64,000 nt of DNA from Serratia sp. Ag1. GTDB taxonomy: Bacteria > Pseudomonadota > Gammaproteobacteria > Enterobacterales > Enterobacteriaceae. This document shows positions 54,617 through 63,549 of this stretch, piece after piece (the first letter of the stretch is position 1; the number at the start of each line of letters is the position of its first letter). The DNA lies in contig NZ_JQEI01000023.1 of the NCBI RefSeq assembly GCF_000743355.1, positions 242,050 to 306,049 of the forward strand, read 5' to 3'. The notes under the pieces were generated by a model. The model was given only the letters and a program-made list of their open reading frames with translations, did not search any database and was not told the origin of the DNA. The position numbers and the translations under genes are program-made.

Positions 54617-55013
54617 TTATCCGGCCAGTAATGCGGAAGAAGCCATTCAAGCGGCGGGGAACGCATTGTGCCAGGCGGGGGCCTGCCAGCCAGAATATGT
54701 GCAGGCGATGGTCGCCAGTTACCGCGAGTTCGGCCCCTACTTTGTGATTGCCCCAGGTTTGGCGATGCCACATGCCCGCCCGGAACAAGGTGCCATCAAG
54801 GCGCAGTTCAGCCTGATACGGCTGCGCGAACCGGTAGTATTTGGCCATGCTGAAAACGATCCGGTGCAGGTGGTGCTTGGGCTGTCTGCCACCAGCAGCG
54901 AGCAGCATATCCAACTGATTCAACACCTTGTTACCCTGCTGGCAGACGAAGGTCACTTGCAGACGCTAATGAATTCCCGCGATCCCGAGCAGCTTTATCG
55001 GTTGATGGCTTAA
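54588..55013 (+). CDS. PTS EIIA component (UlaC/fructose-mannitol type)
   Basis: A 141-residue EIIA domain. The phospho-acceptor His is in GLAMPHARPEQGAI (about 58-71), and LREPVVFGHAENDPVQVVLGLSAT is the conserved core. It accepts phosphate from HPr and passes it to the EIIB protein. The true start is the ATG at 54588, with AGAGGGAGG upstream inside the creatininase gene; a longer frame from 54384 is only the shadow of that gene. It lies 16 bp before the EIIB gene. Confidence 0.9.
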   Translation: MIVQQAISIDYPASNAEEAIQAAGNALCQAGACQPEYVQAMVASYREFGPYFVIAPGLAMPHARPEQGAIKAQFSLIRLREPVVFGHAENDPVQVVLGLSATSSEQHIQLIQHLVTLLADEGHLQTLMNSRDPEQLYRLMA

Positions 55014-55029
55014 CACGGAGTGATGAGTA

Positions 55030-55311
55030 ATGAAAATTCTGACGGTGTGTGGTTTGGGGATGGGATCGAGCCTGATTCTTAAAATGAACGTGGAATCAGT
55101 GTTAAAGCAGCACGGCATTCAGGCTTCTGTTGAGCATATGGATGTCTCTTCGGCGGCATCGGCCAGTGCCGATGTGGTGATCACCAATGCCGAGCTGGTG
55201 GACAATCTGCAACATATGCCTTGCCCGGTAGTAGTTGTTAATAACTATATCGATAGCAAAGAGATTGCCCAGGCATTGGAACAGGCCGGTATTCTGCAAC
55301 AGGGAGCATAG
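55030..55311 (+). CDS. PTS EIIB component (UlaB type)
   Basis: A 93-residue EIIB of the lactose/ascorbate type. The phospho-Cys is in TVCGLGMGSSLILKM (Cys about 7), followed by the HMDVSSAASASADVVITN stretch. It phosphorylates the incoming substrate bound to EIIC. Its size and motif match UlaB/SgaB. It starts 16 bp after EIIA and ends 2 bp before EIIC. Confidence 0.92.
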   Translation: MKILTVCGLGMGSSLILKMNVESVLKQHGIQASVEHMDVSSAASASADVVITNAELVDNLQHMPCPVVVVNNYIDSKEIAQALEQAGILQQGA

Positions 55312-55313
55312 CC

Positions 55314-56624
55314 ATGAGTGAATTTCTGGGGGTATTGCGCTGGATTACGGTCAATATTTTTGGCGAGGCGTCTATTTTAATCGGCCTGATTGTGCTGCTG
55401 GGGCTGGTATTACAGGGCAAACCGCTGGCGGATATTGTCTCTGGCACGTTGAAAGGCATTCTGGGGTTCCTGATTATCGGCGCGGGGGCGGGCATTATCG
55501 TCTCGGCGCTGCTGATCTTTCAGCCTATCTGGACAGAAGTGTTCGGCCTGAGTTCGATGAATTTGACCAATATCATCGGGCAGGTGCATTTTACCGAGCG
55601 TTATGGCAGCAGCGTGACTGTCGCCATCGCTGGGGGATTCGCGCTCAACCTGCTGCTGGCGCGCCTGACGCGGTTTAAATTTATCTACCTGACCGGCCAT
55701 ATGATGTTCTGGACCACCATGATTTTTGCCGGTGTGCTGGTTAACAGCAATCCGGCGATTTCCGGCCTGCAACTGACGCTGATGCTGACGGTGATCATGG
55801 GGCTGTATTGGACGTTGCAACCGGCGCTGGTGCAGCCTTGGGTACGCAAAATTACCGGTAACGACAATGTGGCTTTAGGGCATACCTCGGCTTCCGTTGC
55901 GTTGCTGGGCGCGCTGTTCGGCCAGCTTTTCTCGGCGAATAAAATCAGTTCAGAAGATATCAAGGTGCCGAAAAAACTCGGTTTTCTGCGCGATTCCAAC
56001 GTGGTGACCGCGTTGACCATGTCGCTGCTGTTCTTTATCGGCACCTTTATTCTGCAGATCAAAGGCACGCCCAAGGCGGCGGAAATTCTGGCGCAGTCTG
56101 GTGACTTGAGTTTCTATATTTATGCGTTAAAGCAGTCGTTGATGTTTACCGGCGGTATTGCGGTGGTGCTGCTGGGTGTGCGGATGTTTATTGGTGAGAT
56201 GGTGCCTGCTTTTAACGGCATTGGCTCGCGGTTGGTGCCCGGTGCCAAACCCGCGCTCGACTGCCCGATCCTGTTCAACTTTGCCCCGAATGCGGTGGTG
56301 CTGGGCTTCGTCGGGGCGTTTATCGGTTCACTGCTGTGGCTCACCCTGATTGGCCGTTATACCGGTTATGTTTTCATTCCCAGCATGATTGTTATTTTCT
56401 TTCATGCTGGCACGGCGGGGGTATTTGGCAATATTACCGGCGGCTATAAAGGGGCGTTGCTGGCTGGGTTTATCACGTCCACCGTGGTGGCCTGGGGGCA
56501 ATATTTCTGTGTCAGTTATTTCATCAGTAACACTATTCCTGATACCGCGCTGTGGGCCGGTGACAGCGATATGTTTATGCTGGCACCGCTGATTAGTGCG
56601 TTGACCAAGTTGCTGACATTCTGA
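55314..56624 (+). CDS. PTS EIIC component (UlaA/SgaT family)
   Basis: A 436-residue integral membrane permease with about 11 hydrophobic segments. IGLIVLLGLVLQGKPLADIVSGTLKG near the N-terminus and GHTSASVALLGALFG are typical of the UlaA family, whose founder imports L-ascorbate. Related carriers exist for other sugar acids or lactones, so ascorbate is only one option. None of the other ula genes (ulaD, ulaE, ulaF, ulaG) is present, which argues against plain ascorbate use. Confidence 0.9.
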   Translation: MSEFLGVLRWITVNIFGEASILIGLIVLLGLVLQGKPLADIVSGTLKGILGFLIIGAGAGIIVSALLIFQPIWTEVFGLSSMNLTNIIGQVHFTERYGSSVTVAIAGGFALNLLLARLTRFKFIYLTGHMMFWTTMIFAGVLVNSNPAISGLQLTLMLTVIMGLYWTLQPALVQPWVRKITGNDNVALGHTSASVALLGALFGQLFSANKISSEDIKVPKKLGFLRDSNVVTALTMSLLFFIGTFILQIKGTPKAAEILAQSGDLSFYIYALKQSLMFTGGIAVVLLGVRMFIGEMVPAFNGIGSRLVPGAKPALDCPILFNFAPNAVVLGFVGAFIGSLLWLTLIGRYTGYVFIPSMIVIFFHAGTAGVFGNITGGYKGALLAGFITSTVVAWGQYFCVSYFISNTIPDTALWAGDSDMFMLAPLISALTKLLTF

Positions 56625-56641
56625 ATAGGTGAGGGAAAGTG

Positions 56642-57382
56642 ATGAGCAAGGCATTGAGCCAATACTACGATCAGATCCGGCAGAAGTTAGCGCAATTGGA
56701 ACAGCAACCGGAGACGATTCATCGAGCGGCAGAAGTGATGGCAGAAACGGCGCTGGCTGGCCGTAACCTGTTTGTGTTTGGTGCCAGCCATGCCGGTATT
56801 CTGGCAGAGGAGATGAGCTACCGGGCCGGTGGGTTGGCGATCGTCAACCCGTTGTTTACACCTGCCTTGATGCTCAACGTGCGGCCATTGACGCTGACCA
56901 GTGCGGTAGAGAATGTAGAACATCTGGGTAGAGTGCTGGTGGAGCAATCACCGTTGCAAGCGGGGGATACGCTGTTGGTCCATTCGGTTTCTGGTCGTAA
57001 TGCCATTACCATTGATGTGGCTCTGGCCGCACGCGCCACAGGGGCCAAGGTGGTTGCCATCACCAGCCTCGCTACCGCCGCACGCGTCAGTTCGCGCCAT
57101 TCCAGCGGCAAGCTGTTGGGGGATATTGCAGATATTACTATCGATAACCAATGCGACTATGGCGATGCCGCCGTCAGCCTGCCGGGGCTGGCGCAAAAAG
57201 CCGCGCCGTTATCGACCATTATGGGGGCGACTATCGCCAACAGTCTGGTGTTGCGCATTTGCGAACTGATGCAGCAGCAACAGCGCACGCCGCCGATTTT
57301 GGCGAGTGCAAACATAGACGGTAATCAGCAGATAAATCAGGATATACTTGACGCTTACAGGAGCCAAATACACTACCTCTGA
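56642..57382 (+). CDS. SIS-domain sugar isomerase-type protein
   Basis: A 246-residue SIS (sugar isomerase) protein. LFVFGASHAGILAEEMSYRAGG (about 39-60) and LLVHSVSGRNAITIDVALAARATGAKVVAITS (about 109-140) are the phosphosugar-binding segments. It probably acts on the phosphorylated PTS product, as an aldose-ketose isomerase or deaminase-like enzyme. ATG 56642 has GAGGG upstream; GTG 56639 is in frame too. It follows EIIC by 17 bp. Confidence 0.82.
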   Translation: MSKALSQYYDQIRQKLAQLEQQPETIHRAAEVMAETALAGRNLFVFGASHAGILAEEMSYRAGGLAIVNPLFTPALMLNVRPLTLTSAVENVEHLGRVLVEQSPLQAGDTLLVHSVSGRNAITIDVALAARATGAKVVAITSLATAARVSSRHSSGKLLGDIADITIDNQCDYGDAAVSLPGLAQKAAPLSTIMGATIANSLVLRICELMQQQQRTPPILASANIDGNQQINQDILDAYRSQIHYL

Positions 57383-57395
57383 GTGGAGCATGAGT

Positions 57396-58151
57396 ATGTT
57401 TGAGTCTGACGGACTCCCACTGTATCTCAGGATAAAAGGCATTATCCTACAACGAATTATCACCTTTACTTATGAAGATAAACTTCCCGGTGAGCTGCTG
57501 CTCGCCGAGGAGTTTAAAGTCGCGCGCGGTACCATCAAACAAGCGATTGATTCACTCGCCAGCAGCGGCATGCTGTACCGCGAGCAGGGTAAAGGCACCT
57601 TTATCAATCGTGATGCGTTGCATAAGCACTATACCGATCTGCCGGAGGCCTTGGTGGCTTTCAATTCTGCAACGCCGGTTGAAGCCGAGATCCTTTCCCT
57701 GCTCTCGACCATGGCCAACCAAGAGGTGGCCGAGCGGATGGGGTTGGATTTGGGCAGCCAACTGATGCGCCTTGAACGTCTGTTTATGCAAGGGGAGAAG
57801 GTGGTTGGCCATGCGGTCACCTACTTGAATGGCCGGGTTTATAACGATCTGAGCCATGTTGACAATAGCAGCCCACTGTATGAGCAACTGCGGGAAACCT
57901 TCGGTTATTCGCCGACCAAGGCCGAGGAGCGTTATTCCCCGGTGATCTGTGATGCCAAATTAGCCAATCTGCTGAAAATCGAGCAGGGGTGCGCACTGTT
58001 CAGAATCGAGCGCATTGCCAGTAACCTGGATGATGTGGTGCTCGAGTACAGCATCACACATATGCAGGATGCGGCATTATCGTTACAGATCGTGGCTAAT
58101 CAGAGCGTGGTGCACCAGCAGTGGAATTGTACCATCGATAAAGCGCGGTAA
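57396..58151 (+). CDS. GntR-family regulator with UTRA domain
   Basis: A 251-residue repressor. N-terminal winged helix (about 5-72; DGLPLYLRIKGIILQRI, LLAEEFKVARGTIKQAIDSLASSGMLYREQGKGTFI) and a C-terminal UTRA ligand domain (about 95-240; RLERLFMQGEKVVGHAVTYLN, ALFRIERIASNLDDVVLEYSITHM). It is the last gene of the operon and likely responds to a phosphorylated PTS product. ATG 57396 lies 7 bases after GGAG; the ATG at 57390 is too close to it. Confidence 0.88.
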   Translation: MFESDGLPLYLRIKGIILQRIITFTYEDKLPGELLLAEEFKVARGTIKQAIDSLASSGMLYREQGKGTFINRDALHKHYTDLPEALVAFNSATPVEAEILSLLSTMANQEVAERMGLDLGSQLMRLERLFMQGEKVVGHAVTYLNGRVYNDLSHVDNSSPLYEQLRETFGYSPTKAEERYSPVICDAKLANLLKIEQGCALFRIERIASNLDDVVLEYSITHMQDAALSLQIVANQSVVHQQWNCTIDKAR

Positions 58152-58616
58152 GTTTTATCGATGGTGTTCGCGATACGGCAAGGACGCCGAGAATTGGTAT
58201 TAACACTGTTATTCGCACTTTAAAAGATTCGAGCTAAAGCGAATAGCGTGAGTGTAATAACCTGACGTTAAGAGTCCGTATTATGCTGTGGAAATGTCAG
58301 GTCTTTTTTGATGCCAATAATTTATTATTTCCAAACAAAACAAATAGTTGATTTTTTAGGGGCGAGGAGAAAATATTCTTCAATAGATTGAGTGTGTGAA
58401 AAAATACAAATAAATTTTTACTAATAAGTGTATCACTTTGCTATATTTTAATTGAAATAAGGTGGTTAAAGAATTCTGTTTAAAAAACTCCATGTGTTTG
58501 ATGTTTAATATATTTGCTGGTTTCTCTCTAGGTTTCCTTGAGCCATTAAGGCTGCATGCGAAGAGTTGAAGGCGCTTTGGCGAGCTTGTTTAAATTTGTT
58601 AATAATAGAGGTGCCC
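58152..58616. other. A+T-rich intergenic region between gntR-like and lysR-like genes
   Basis: 465 bp without a supported gene. It contains a terminator-like element (58261-58308) and then about 250 bp of clearly A+T-rich DNA with many T- and A-runs, which must hold the promoter of the LysR gene. No repeat or RNA gene was recognised. Confidence 0.5.
58261..58308 (+). terminator. Possible intrinsic terminator of the PTS operon
   Basis: CCTGAC (58261) pairs with GTCAGG (58296-58301) across a 29-base loop, followed by TCTTTTTTG. The T-run is good but the stem is short and the loop long. Confidence 0.5.
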
Positions 58617-59579
58617 GTGTCGCGTCTACCTACAGTAAGCCATCTGAAAATTTTTGAAGCCATCATTGAGCATGGCGGCGTCCATGCGGCAGCAAAAGCG
58701 TTAAACATGACTCAACCGAATATGTCCCGTTCTCTGCGTGAGTTGGAGGCAATACTGGGGTCAGAACTGATGATCAGGGGCCCCCGGGGGATGGTGCTGA
58801 CCGATTTGGGAAGGTGCTTCGAATTGCGTGTTAAATTAGTGCTGCGCGAGTTGGAGCTTGCAGTCAACGAAGTGAAGCAGGTGGGAGAGTTGCATCAAGG
58901 GCATGTTGCATTTGGCTGTTCCCATCTCAAAGTATTCAAATTTATCTCCAATGCCGTTACTGGTGTTCTGCAAGCTTACCCGAATGCAGATATATCACTT
59001 TATGAAGGCCAGCAATCTGAGATACTGCCAGCCCTCCGTGAAGGGAAGATGGATTTTTTTATTGGCATAATCTCTAGTGCAATATCGTTAGGGGAGTTTA
59101 TCGAAGAACCTCTTTTTTCCTGTTCATTCGGCGTTATTGCCAGAAAAGGCCACCCTTTGGCACAGGCCACCTCCGTGGCGGAGCTTCGCAAAGCCAGATG
59201 GTATCTCCCCGTTGCCGATGCCGGATATTACAATGAGATGGAGGCGCTTTTTTTCCCTGCGGGAGTTGAATCTACACACTCAATATTGAAGGGAGATTCG
59301 GTTGCCGTCGCTGAACACCTGATTTTAGAATCCGACTATCTGTCGATCAGCCCTAAGCTGATTGAGCATACTGACTCCATGAAAGATCTCTTTTGCTTTA
59401 TCCCACTAAAAGAAAAGTTGCCCGATGGCCACTACAGTTTGATCTACCGCCAACAGACCTTGTTATCACCGTTAGCGCGGCTTTTAATCGCAGAAATCCG
59501 TAAAGAGTGCAGTAATGATATTGCCATAAACAAAGGCCGGAGCGTTTCCAGCGTCAGCCTTTTATATGGCAAGCATTGA
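58617..59579 (+). CDS. LysR-family transcriptional regulator
   Basis: A 320-residue LysR protein. The winged helix is HLKIFEAIIEHGGVHAAAKALNMTQPNMSRSLRELEAILG (about 8-47), followed by the effector domain with GHVAFGCSHLKVFKFI and EGKMDFFIGIISS. The N-terminus points to GTG 58617, five bases after AGAGG; the frame is open to 58566. It is convergent with the DcuC-like carrier gene (12 bp between stops), unusual for a LysR and its target. Its target is unknown. Confidence 0.85.
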   Translation: MSRLPTVSHLKIFEAIIEHGGVHAAAKALNMTQPNMSRSLRELEAILGSELMIRGPRGMVLTDLGRCFELRVKLVLRELELAVNEVKQVGELHQGHVAFGCSHLKVFKFISNAVTGVLQAYPNADISLYEGQQSEILPALREGKMDFFIGIISSAISLGEFIEEPLFSCSFGVIARKGHPLAQATSVAELRKARWYLPVADAGYYNEMEALFFPAGVESTHSILKGDSVAVAEHLILESDYLSISPKLIEHTDSMKDLFCFIPLKEKLPDGHYSLIYRQQTLLSPLARLLIAEIRKECSNDIAINKGRSVSSVSLLYGKH

Positions 59580-59591
59580 GTCAGGGCGGTA

Positions 59592-60962
59592 TTAATTCAG
59601 GATCCCGTTTAGCACCAGCATAGCGATCATCCCGCCAGCTGCAGGGATCAGCGTGCGGCGCACGATCATAAACGGCGAGCATTCACCGGCTTTACTGACG
59701 GCAATAATCACCCCGGCGACTGGGGAAATCGATCTTCCCATCCCCGCCATCAGCTGCATTGGCAGGATCATGCTCACGGCGCTTTCGCCAAATTTGGCGG
59801 CAATACCGGGGGCCAAGCCAGAAAACGAGAAGAAAGCGGCGACGCCAGAGCCTGTCAGGGCTGCGGTTACGCAGACCAACAGGGCCATGACGACGGTCAT
59901 ATTGCCAAAACCAAAACCGGCAGCCTGAACGGTCTGGATGATAAAGTCGACGGCACCAATGATTTGCAGCCCTTGCGCAAAAACGTCGGCACAGACCAGC
60001 AGGGAAACGATGCTGGTAAACATTGAACCCATTCCCTTGAAGAACACCTGAAGGCCTTTACAGGCCGCTTTGAAATCCCGTCTAACCAGCAGTTCGCAGA
60101 AAAACGCCAGCATTGTGCCAATAATCATCGCGGTAACCACGTCAATCTTGATGCTGTTGATAACCAGTGGGCTGAACACAATCACCAGAATCACCGGGAA
60201 AATAGGCAGGAAAGCGTAGAAGGCTGGCACCTTTTCTGTACTTTCGTGGGTTGATGGCTGGTGATGTTGCTGGGCAACCACGTGCCCGTCTTTGGCATCA
60301 AAATAGCGTGCGGTGAAGAAGATGAGCACGGCAACGACCAACATCACCCCGGTTGCTACCGGCAACTGGTAGTGGGCAAAATAGACTGCGGTTTCCATAC
60401 CGGCGTGTTTCGCTGCCAGGTTAGCGGTGCCTACCGCCGGACCAAGATCCATAAAGGCCGACATACCGATCATTGAGGCCGCTGCGGCTTTGCTGACGCC
60501 TAAACGCACCAGCACCGGGAAGAAGGTCACCAATAGCAGCATAGCCAAACCTGCTGCACTGGAGATCGCTACGTGTAGTAACTGTGAAAGGATGTAGCCG
60601 ATCGCCAGAATCAGATAGGGGGCTTTGATCATTTGCAGCGGTTTAATGCACAGATTCACCATCGAGTTAGAAGCTTTGATGTGATCCATATAATCGGCAA
60701 AGCCGCCTGCCGCCATAATAATTAAGCCGATACCGGCGATCTGGGTGGTTAAGGATTCCTTCACAAACGCGAAAATGTCCCCACCGACCCAGCCGATGGA
60801 TTTTGCTTTGCCGTACAGTATGGATTGCTCTGGGAAAAAGACTGCCGTAATGAGTAATAAACTTAACCCAGCCAGCAGCAACACGGCTTGTGGCTGATAG
60901 TTTTTGATAATAAACCAGGCGGCAAATGCGGTAATGATCATGCCGATGATAAATCCAGTCAT
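59592..60962 (-). CDS. DcuC-family C4-dicarboxylate-type transporter
   Basis: A 456-residue carrier with about 12 membrane segments. It follows the DcuC pattern: an N-terminal IIKNYQPQAVLLLAGLSLLL, CIKPLQMIKAPYLILAIGY (about 105-123), AISSAAGLAMLLLVTFFPVLVRLG, and the C-terminal AALTGSGVAAFFSF and MGRSISPVAGVIIAVSKAGECSPF. DcuC exports or exchanges succinate and related acids; here the substrate may be a product of the neighbouring hydrolase. ATG 60962 fits AAGGGG better than ATG 60965. It is 12 bp downstream of the hydrolase gene. Confidence 0.85.
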   Translation of the reverse strand: MTGFIIGMIITAFAAWFIIKNYQPQAVLLLAGLSLLLITAVFFPEQSILYGKAKSIGWVGGDIFAFVKESLTTQIAGIGLIIMAAGGFADYMDHIKASNSMVNLCIKPLQMIKAPYLILAIGYILSQLLHVAISSAAGLAMLLLVTFFPVLVRLGVSKAAAASMIGMSAFMDLGPAVGTANLAAKHAGMETAVYFAHYQLPVATGVMLVVAVLIFFTARYFDAKDGHVVAQQHHQPSTHESTEKVPAFYAFLPIFPVILVIVFSPLVINSIKIDVVTAMIIGTMLAFFCELLVRRDFKAACKGLQVFFKGMGSMFTSIVSLLVCADVFAQGLQIIGAVDFIIQTVQAAGFGFGNMTVVMALLVCVTAALTGSGVAAFFSFSGLAPGIAAKFGESAVSMILPMQLMAGMGRSISPVAGVIIAVSKAGECSPFMIVRRTLIPAAGGMIAMLVLNGILN

Positions 60963-60973
60963 CATGAGCCCCT

Positions 60974-61798
60974 TCAGTGATTGGCAATAAATTCACGCAG
61001 CAACGCGTTGTAGTATTCTGGCGCCTGGAAATAAGGCGCATGGCCCAGGCCAGGCATGTCAATGTGCTGGGTGTAAGGCACCAGCGCTAACAGTTCGGCT
61101 CTCAGTTTCGGCTGCACAACGGCATCTTTTTCGCCGGTCAAAATAAGCGTAGGTGCGGTTATTTGCGGCAGCAGAGGGCGGTTATCCGCCAGTTGCAGCA
61201 TGCGTGTGGCCCGCTTTAGGCCTTCAAGATTGGTTTCAGCCGCAATGCCCGCCGCATAGTCCAACACCGCAGCAGGGACATCGGGGAAGGGGAGCAAATC
61301 ACGTGCACGATTTTTGCCATAGGCTTCGCGGCCAATTTCTGCCAGCTCTTTCAAGCGGATCGCCAGTTTTTCTGAGGTAGGGGCGCTAGCGGGTGCGCCA
61401 TAGCCTGGATGAGTACAGGACAAAACCAGGCTTTTTACTTTGCTGGGGTGGCGGGCTGCGTAGCGGCTGGCAATGGTTCCCCCCATCGAATGCCCGACCA
61501 GGGAAACTTGTTCTGCACCCAAGTGTAAAATCAGCTCATGCAGCATCTGTTCATAGGCAGCAATATCGTCGGCGACCAAGGCGGAATCGGCATAACCCGG
61601 TGCATCCCAGGCGGCGACGCGATAAGTGGGCGACAGTGCGGCAAATTGGAATGGCCAGGCTTTGGAGCTGCCGAGAATACCGTGCAGGAAGAGAATGGTT
61701 TCACCTTCACCCGTGGCGCGGAAAGATAAATCTCCTTGTGAAGTGGTCATTATTTGTTGCTCAGGACAAACAGGAATTTCTCGGTTTTCACTATTCAT
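60974..61798 (-). CDS. Alpha/beta hydrolase
   Basis: A 274-residue alpha/beta hydrolase. Oxyanion segment FLHGILGSSKAW (about 37-48), nucleophile elbow LVGHSMGGTIAS (Ser about 103), acid Asp in TGEKDAVV and catalytic His in GLGHAPYFQ are in the expected order. Resembles esterases and C-C hydrolases such as 3-oxoadipate enol-lactonase, but the substrate is not predictable. It precedes the DcuC-type carrier on the same strand, so the pair may take up or release an ester- or lactone-derived acid. Confidence 0.82.
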   Translation of the reverse strand: MNSENREIPVCPEQQIMTTSQGDLSFRATGEGETILFLHGILGSSKAWPFQFAALSPTYRVAAWDAPGYADSALVADDIAAYEQMLHELILHLGAEQVSLVGHSMGGTIASRYAARHPSKVKSLVLSCTHPGYGAPASAPTSEKLAIRLKELAEIGREAYGKNRARDLLPFPDVPAAVLDYAAGIAAETNLEGLKRATRMLQLADNRPLLPQITAPTLILTGEKDAVVQPKLRAELLALVPYTQHIDMPGLGHAPYFQAPEYYNALLREFIANH

Positions 61799-61945
61799 AA
61801 TAAAATCTCGTTAATTAAATGCTATGTTCTAAATCCTCTTAGTGGTGCTTTAGAGGTAAATAAAACCCTTGAGCGAATGAGTTTTCAGGTAAAGCTCACC
61901 CGAAAATAAATCCGTGATTTATATTTTTAGCTAAAGGTTAATTAA

Positions 61946-62806
61946 CTACTGCTTATTAAATACATTAAAAGCTTCAAATAAAGATTCCATAACGTGGAAG
62001 TTATCACCCAGTTGGTTATCGGTGACTTCCCCCATGTAATTAACCAGCGCTTCAATCAGCACGAACCCGGCGCTACGGCTGCTGAACAACCCGCTGTGCT
62101 GGCTCTCCATCAGCAGCAGCGCGGTGGCAAAGTGGCTGAAGGGATTGACGGCGTTATCAGTGATGACAATGGTGTCGCCACGGTTTTGATAAAACCATTT
62201 GATCAGCCGCGTGGTGACGCTGGAGAAACGGTAATAAGAGATAGCAAGTAACACGTCACCTTTACGTGAGTCGATTAATTTATGGGGCAGGTTGGCTATA
62301 TTGGCATCAAGTAGCACAATATCTTTCTTGATATAGCGACCCAGCAGATAGAAATACTCTGCCAACGCGTGAGCCGTAGCGCTACCAATCACATATAACC
62401 GCTTTTCTGGATCGCAAATGAGCGAAATAGTTTTCTCCAGATCCTTTCTGTTAATATTTTTTAGCGTATTATTAATGTTATTGGTGATCTCGCCACAATG
62501 CTTCTCTATATAGTCGATGCCATTATTTATGTTGTTCTTTTTATTAAAACGCTCTATCGGTGAAATGTTTCTGCGCTGCTCGGGTTCAATGGTGGCTCCC
62601 TTAAAATCGCGGAAGCCGTTGAAGCCGATTTTCATCATAAAGCGGCCCAGCGTTGACTTGGCAATCTGGACTTCATTACAGATATCAATGACTTTACTGT
62701 AGGGGATTGACTCAAAATGCTTGTCAAAGTAGTCGATGATGCGTCTGTCGGTCTCGGTAAGGTTGCCGAGGTTGGCAATGCGTTGAGAGAAATCAGCTCT
62801 GTTCAT
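61946..62806 (-). CDS. RpiR/MurR-family transcriptional regulator
   Basis: A 286-residue regulator with an N-terminal HTH of the RpiR type (about 15-80; VIDICNEVQIAKSTLGRFMMKIGFNGFRDFK) and a C-terminal SIS domain (about 125-265; RLYVIGSATAHALAEYFYLLGR, DVLLAISYYRFSSVTTRLI). Its ligand should be a phosphosugar or acid sugar. It has a strongly Asn/Ile-rich linker (KKNNINNGIDYIEKH) and lower G+C than its neighbours. It lies 147 bp upstream of the hydrolase-carrier pair on the same strand and may control it. Confidence 0.85.
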   Translation of the reverse strand: MNRADFSQRIANLGNLTETDRRIIDYFDKHFESIPYSKVIDICNEVQIAKSTLGRFMMKIGFNGFRDFKGATIEPEQRRNISPIERFNKKNNINNGIDYIEKHCGEITNNINNTLKNINRKDLEKTISLICDPEKRLYVIGSATAHALAEYFYLLGRYIKKDIVLLDANIANLPHKLIDSRKGDVLLAISYYRFSSVTTRLIKWFYQNRGDTIVITDNAVNPFSHFATALLLMESQHSGLFSSRSAGFVLIEALVNYMGEVTDNQLGDNFHVMESLFEAFNVFNKQ

Positions 62807-62859
62807 GTCCCCTTTCCCTCTTGGCTAATCCTTTACCCATTAGTAACAAAACCCAACAA

Positions 62860-62888
62860 GGAAAAAAGGGGAATCAAAAATTCCCTTG
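62860..62888 (-). terminator. Intrinsic terminator read on the minus strand
   Basis: On the minus strand, AAGGGAAT and ATTCCCCTT (one bulged base) flank a TTTTG loop and are followed by TTTTTTCC. It lies between the small gene at 63060-63266 and the RpiR gene, so it probably ends the small gene's transcript. Confidence 0.65.
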
Positions 62889-63059
62889 CCAGAAATGTGT
62901 GTCATCTCTCATTCCTTGCCGATTGGCTGCATTGTGCGATCAGGCAGCTAAGCTTTTGTCACTCGGCGGGGGGGGCTTGAGATCGGAGGGGCAGAGGTGC
63001 CCCCGCACAACATCGTTGATCAACCTGGTGCAGGGGAGGGGTTCAGCCGTGGGAAGGCG

Positions 63060-63266
63060 TTACTTTTTTTCTACGGCAGCCTGAATGGCATCAGCCAGAG
63101 AGCCAATATATTTCTCTGCCGTTTTTAATTGGTACTCAACACCGTTGCCATCATTGGTGTCAGACAGCGTTGCCTTCAAGAGTTCCAGTGCCGCCTGTAC
63201 GGCCAGCAATCTGCGCTTTTGCTCTTCTGTTGGTGCGAGCCCGGAGCCAAAATAATTCTCTAACAT
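63060..63266 (-). CDS. Small hypothetical protein
   Basis: A 68-residue protein of unknown function. It is largely helical and charged (LAPTEEQKRRLLAVQAALELL, EYQLKTAEKYIGSLADAIQAAVEKK), with a short N-terminal MLENYFGSG. No signal peptide or metal motif is visible. AAAGGA stands eight bases before the ATG, and a terminator lies about 170 bp downstream, so it looks like a real monocistronic gene. I do not recognise the family. Confidence 0.65.
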   Translation of the reverse strand: MLENYFGSGLAPTEEQKRRLLAVQAALELLKATLSDTNDGNGVEYQLKTAEKYIGSLADAIQAAVEKK

Positions 63267-63549
63267 ATTCGTTTTCCTTTGCTAGACCTACCGAAATGGC
63301 AGACAACCCGCTACATATTGAAGTTATCCGCGCATTTTTCAAGGCATTTCCTGAATATTTTGCTCTGGATTCAGCGGGGGACGGTTTTTTTCCGTCGAGG
63401 CGTGGATTGCCCAATCAGAAGTTACATCTATCAGGTTACGCTTACTTTTACATGACAGTTCTATACATTTTTGCTGGTAGTTTAGAGCTTACCCGATGAT
63501 GTTGTGTTATTTCTTTTTTGTAGTGTATAAAAATCCCCATTGACGTTTA

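Noticed and set aside
55314..56624. Assignment of the PTS operon to L-ascorbate (ula)
   Set aside because: EIIA, EIIB and EIIC are Ula-like, but the lactonase UlaG and the UlaD/E/F enzymes are absent and two unrelated hydrolases are present.
62966..62975. Run of eight G in non-coding DNA
   Set aside because: Considered as a phase-variation tract, but it lies in no gene and in no recognisable promoter.
63297..63499. Plus-strand frame of 67 codons before the orphan terminator
   Set aside because: No ribosome binding site and no recognisable family; it overlaps the promoter region of the small minus-strand gene.
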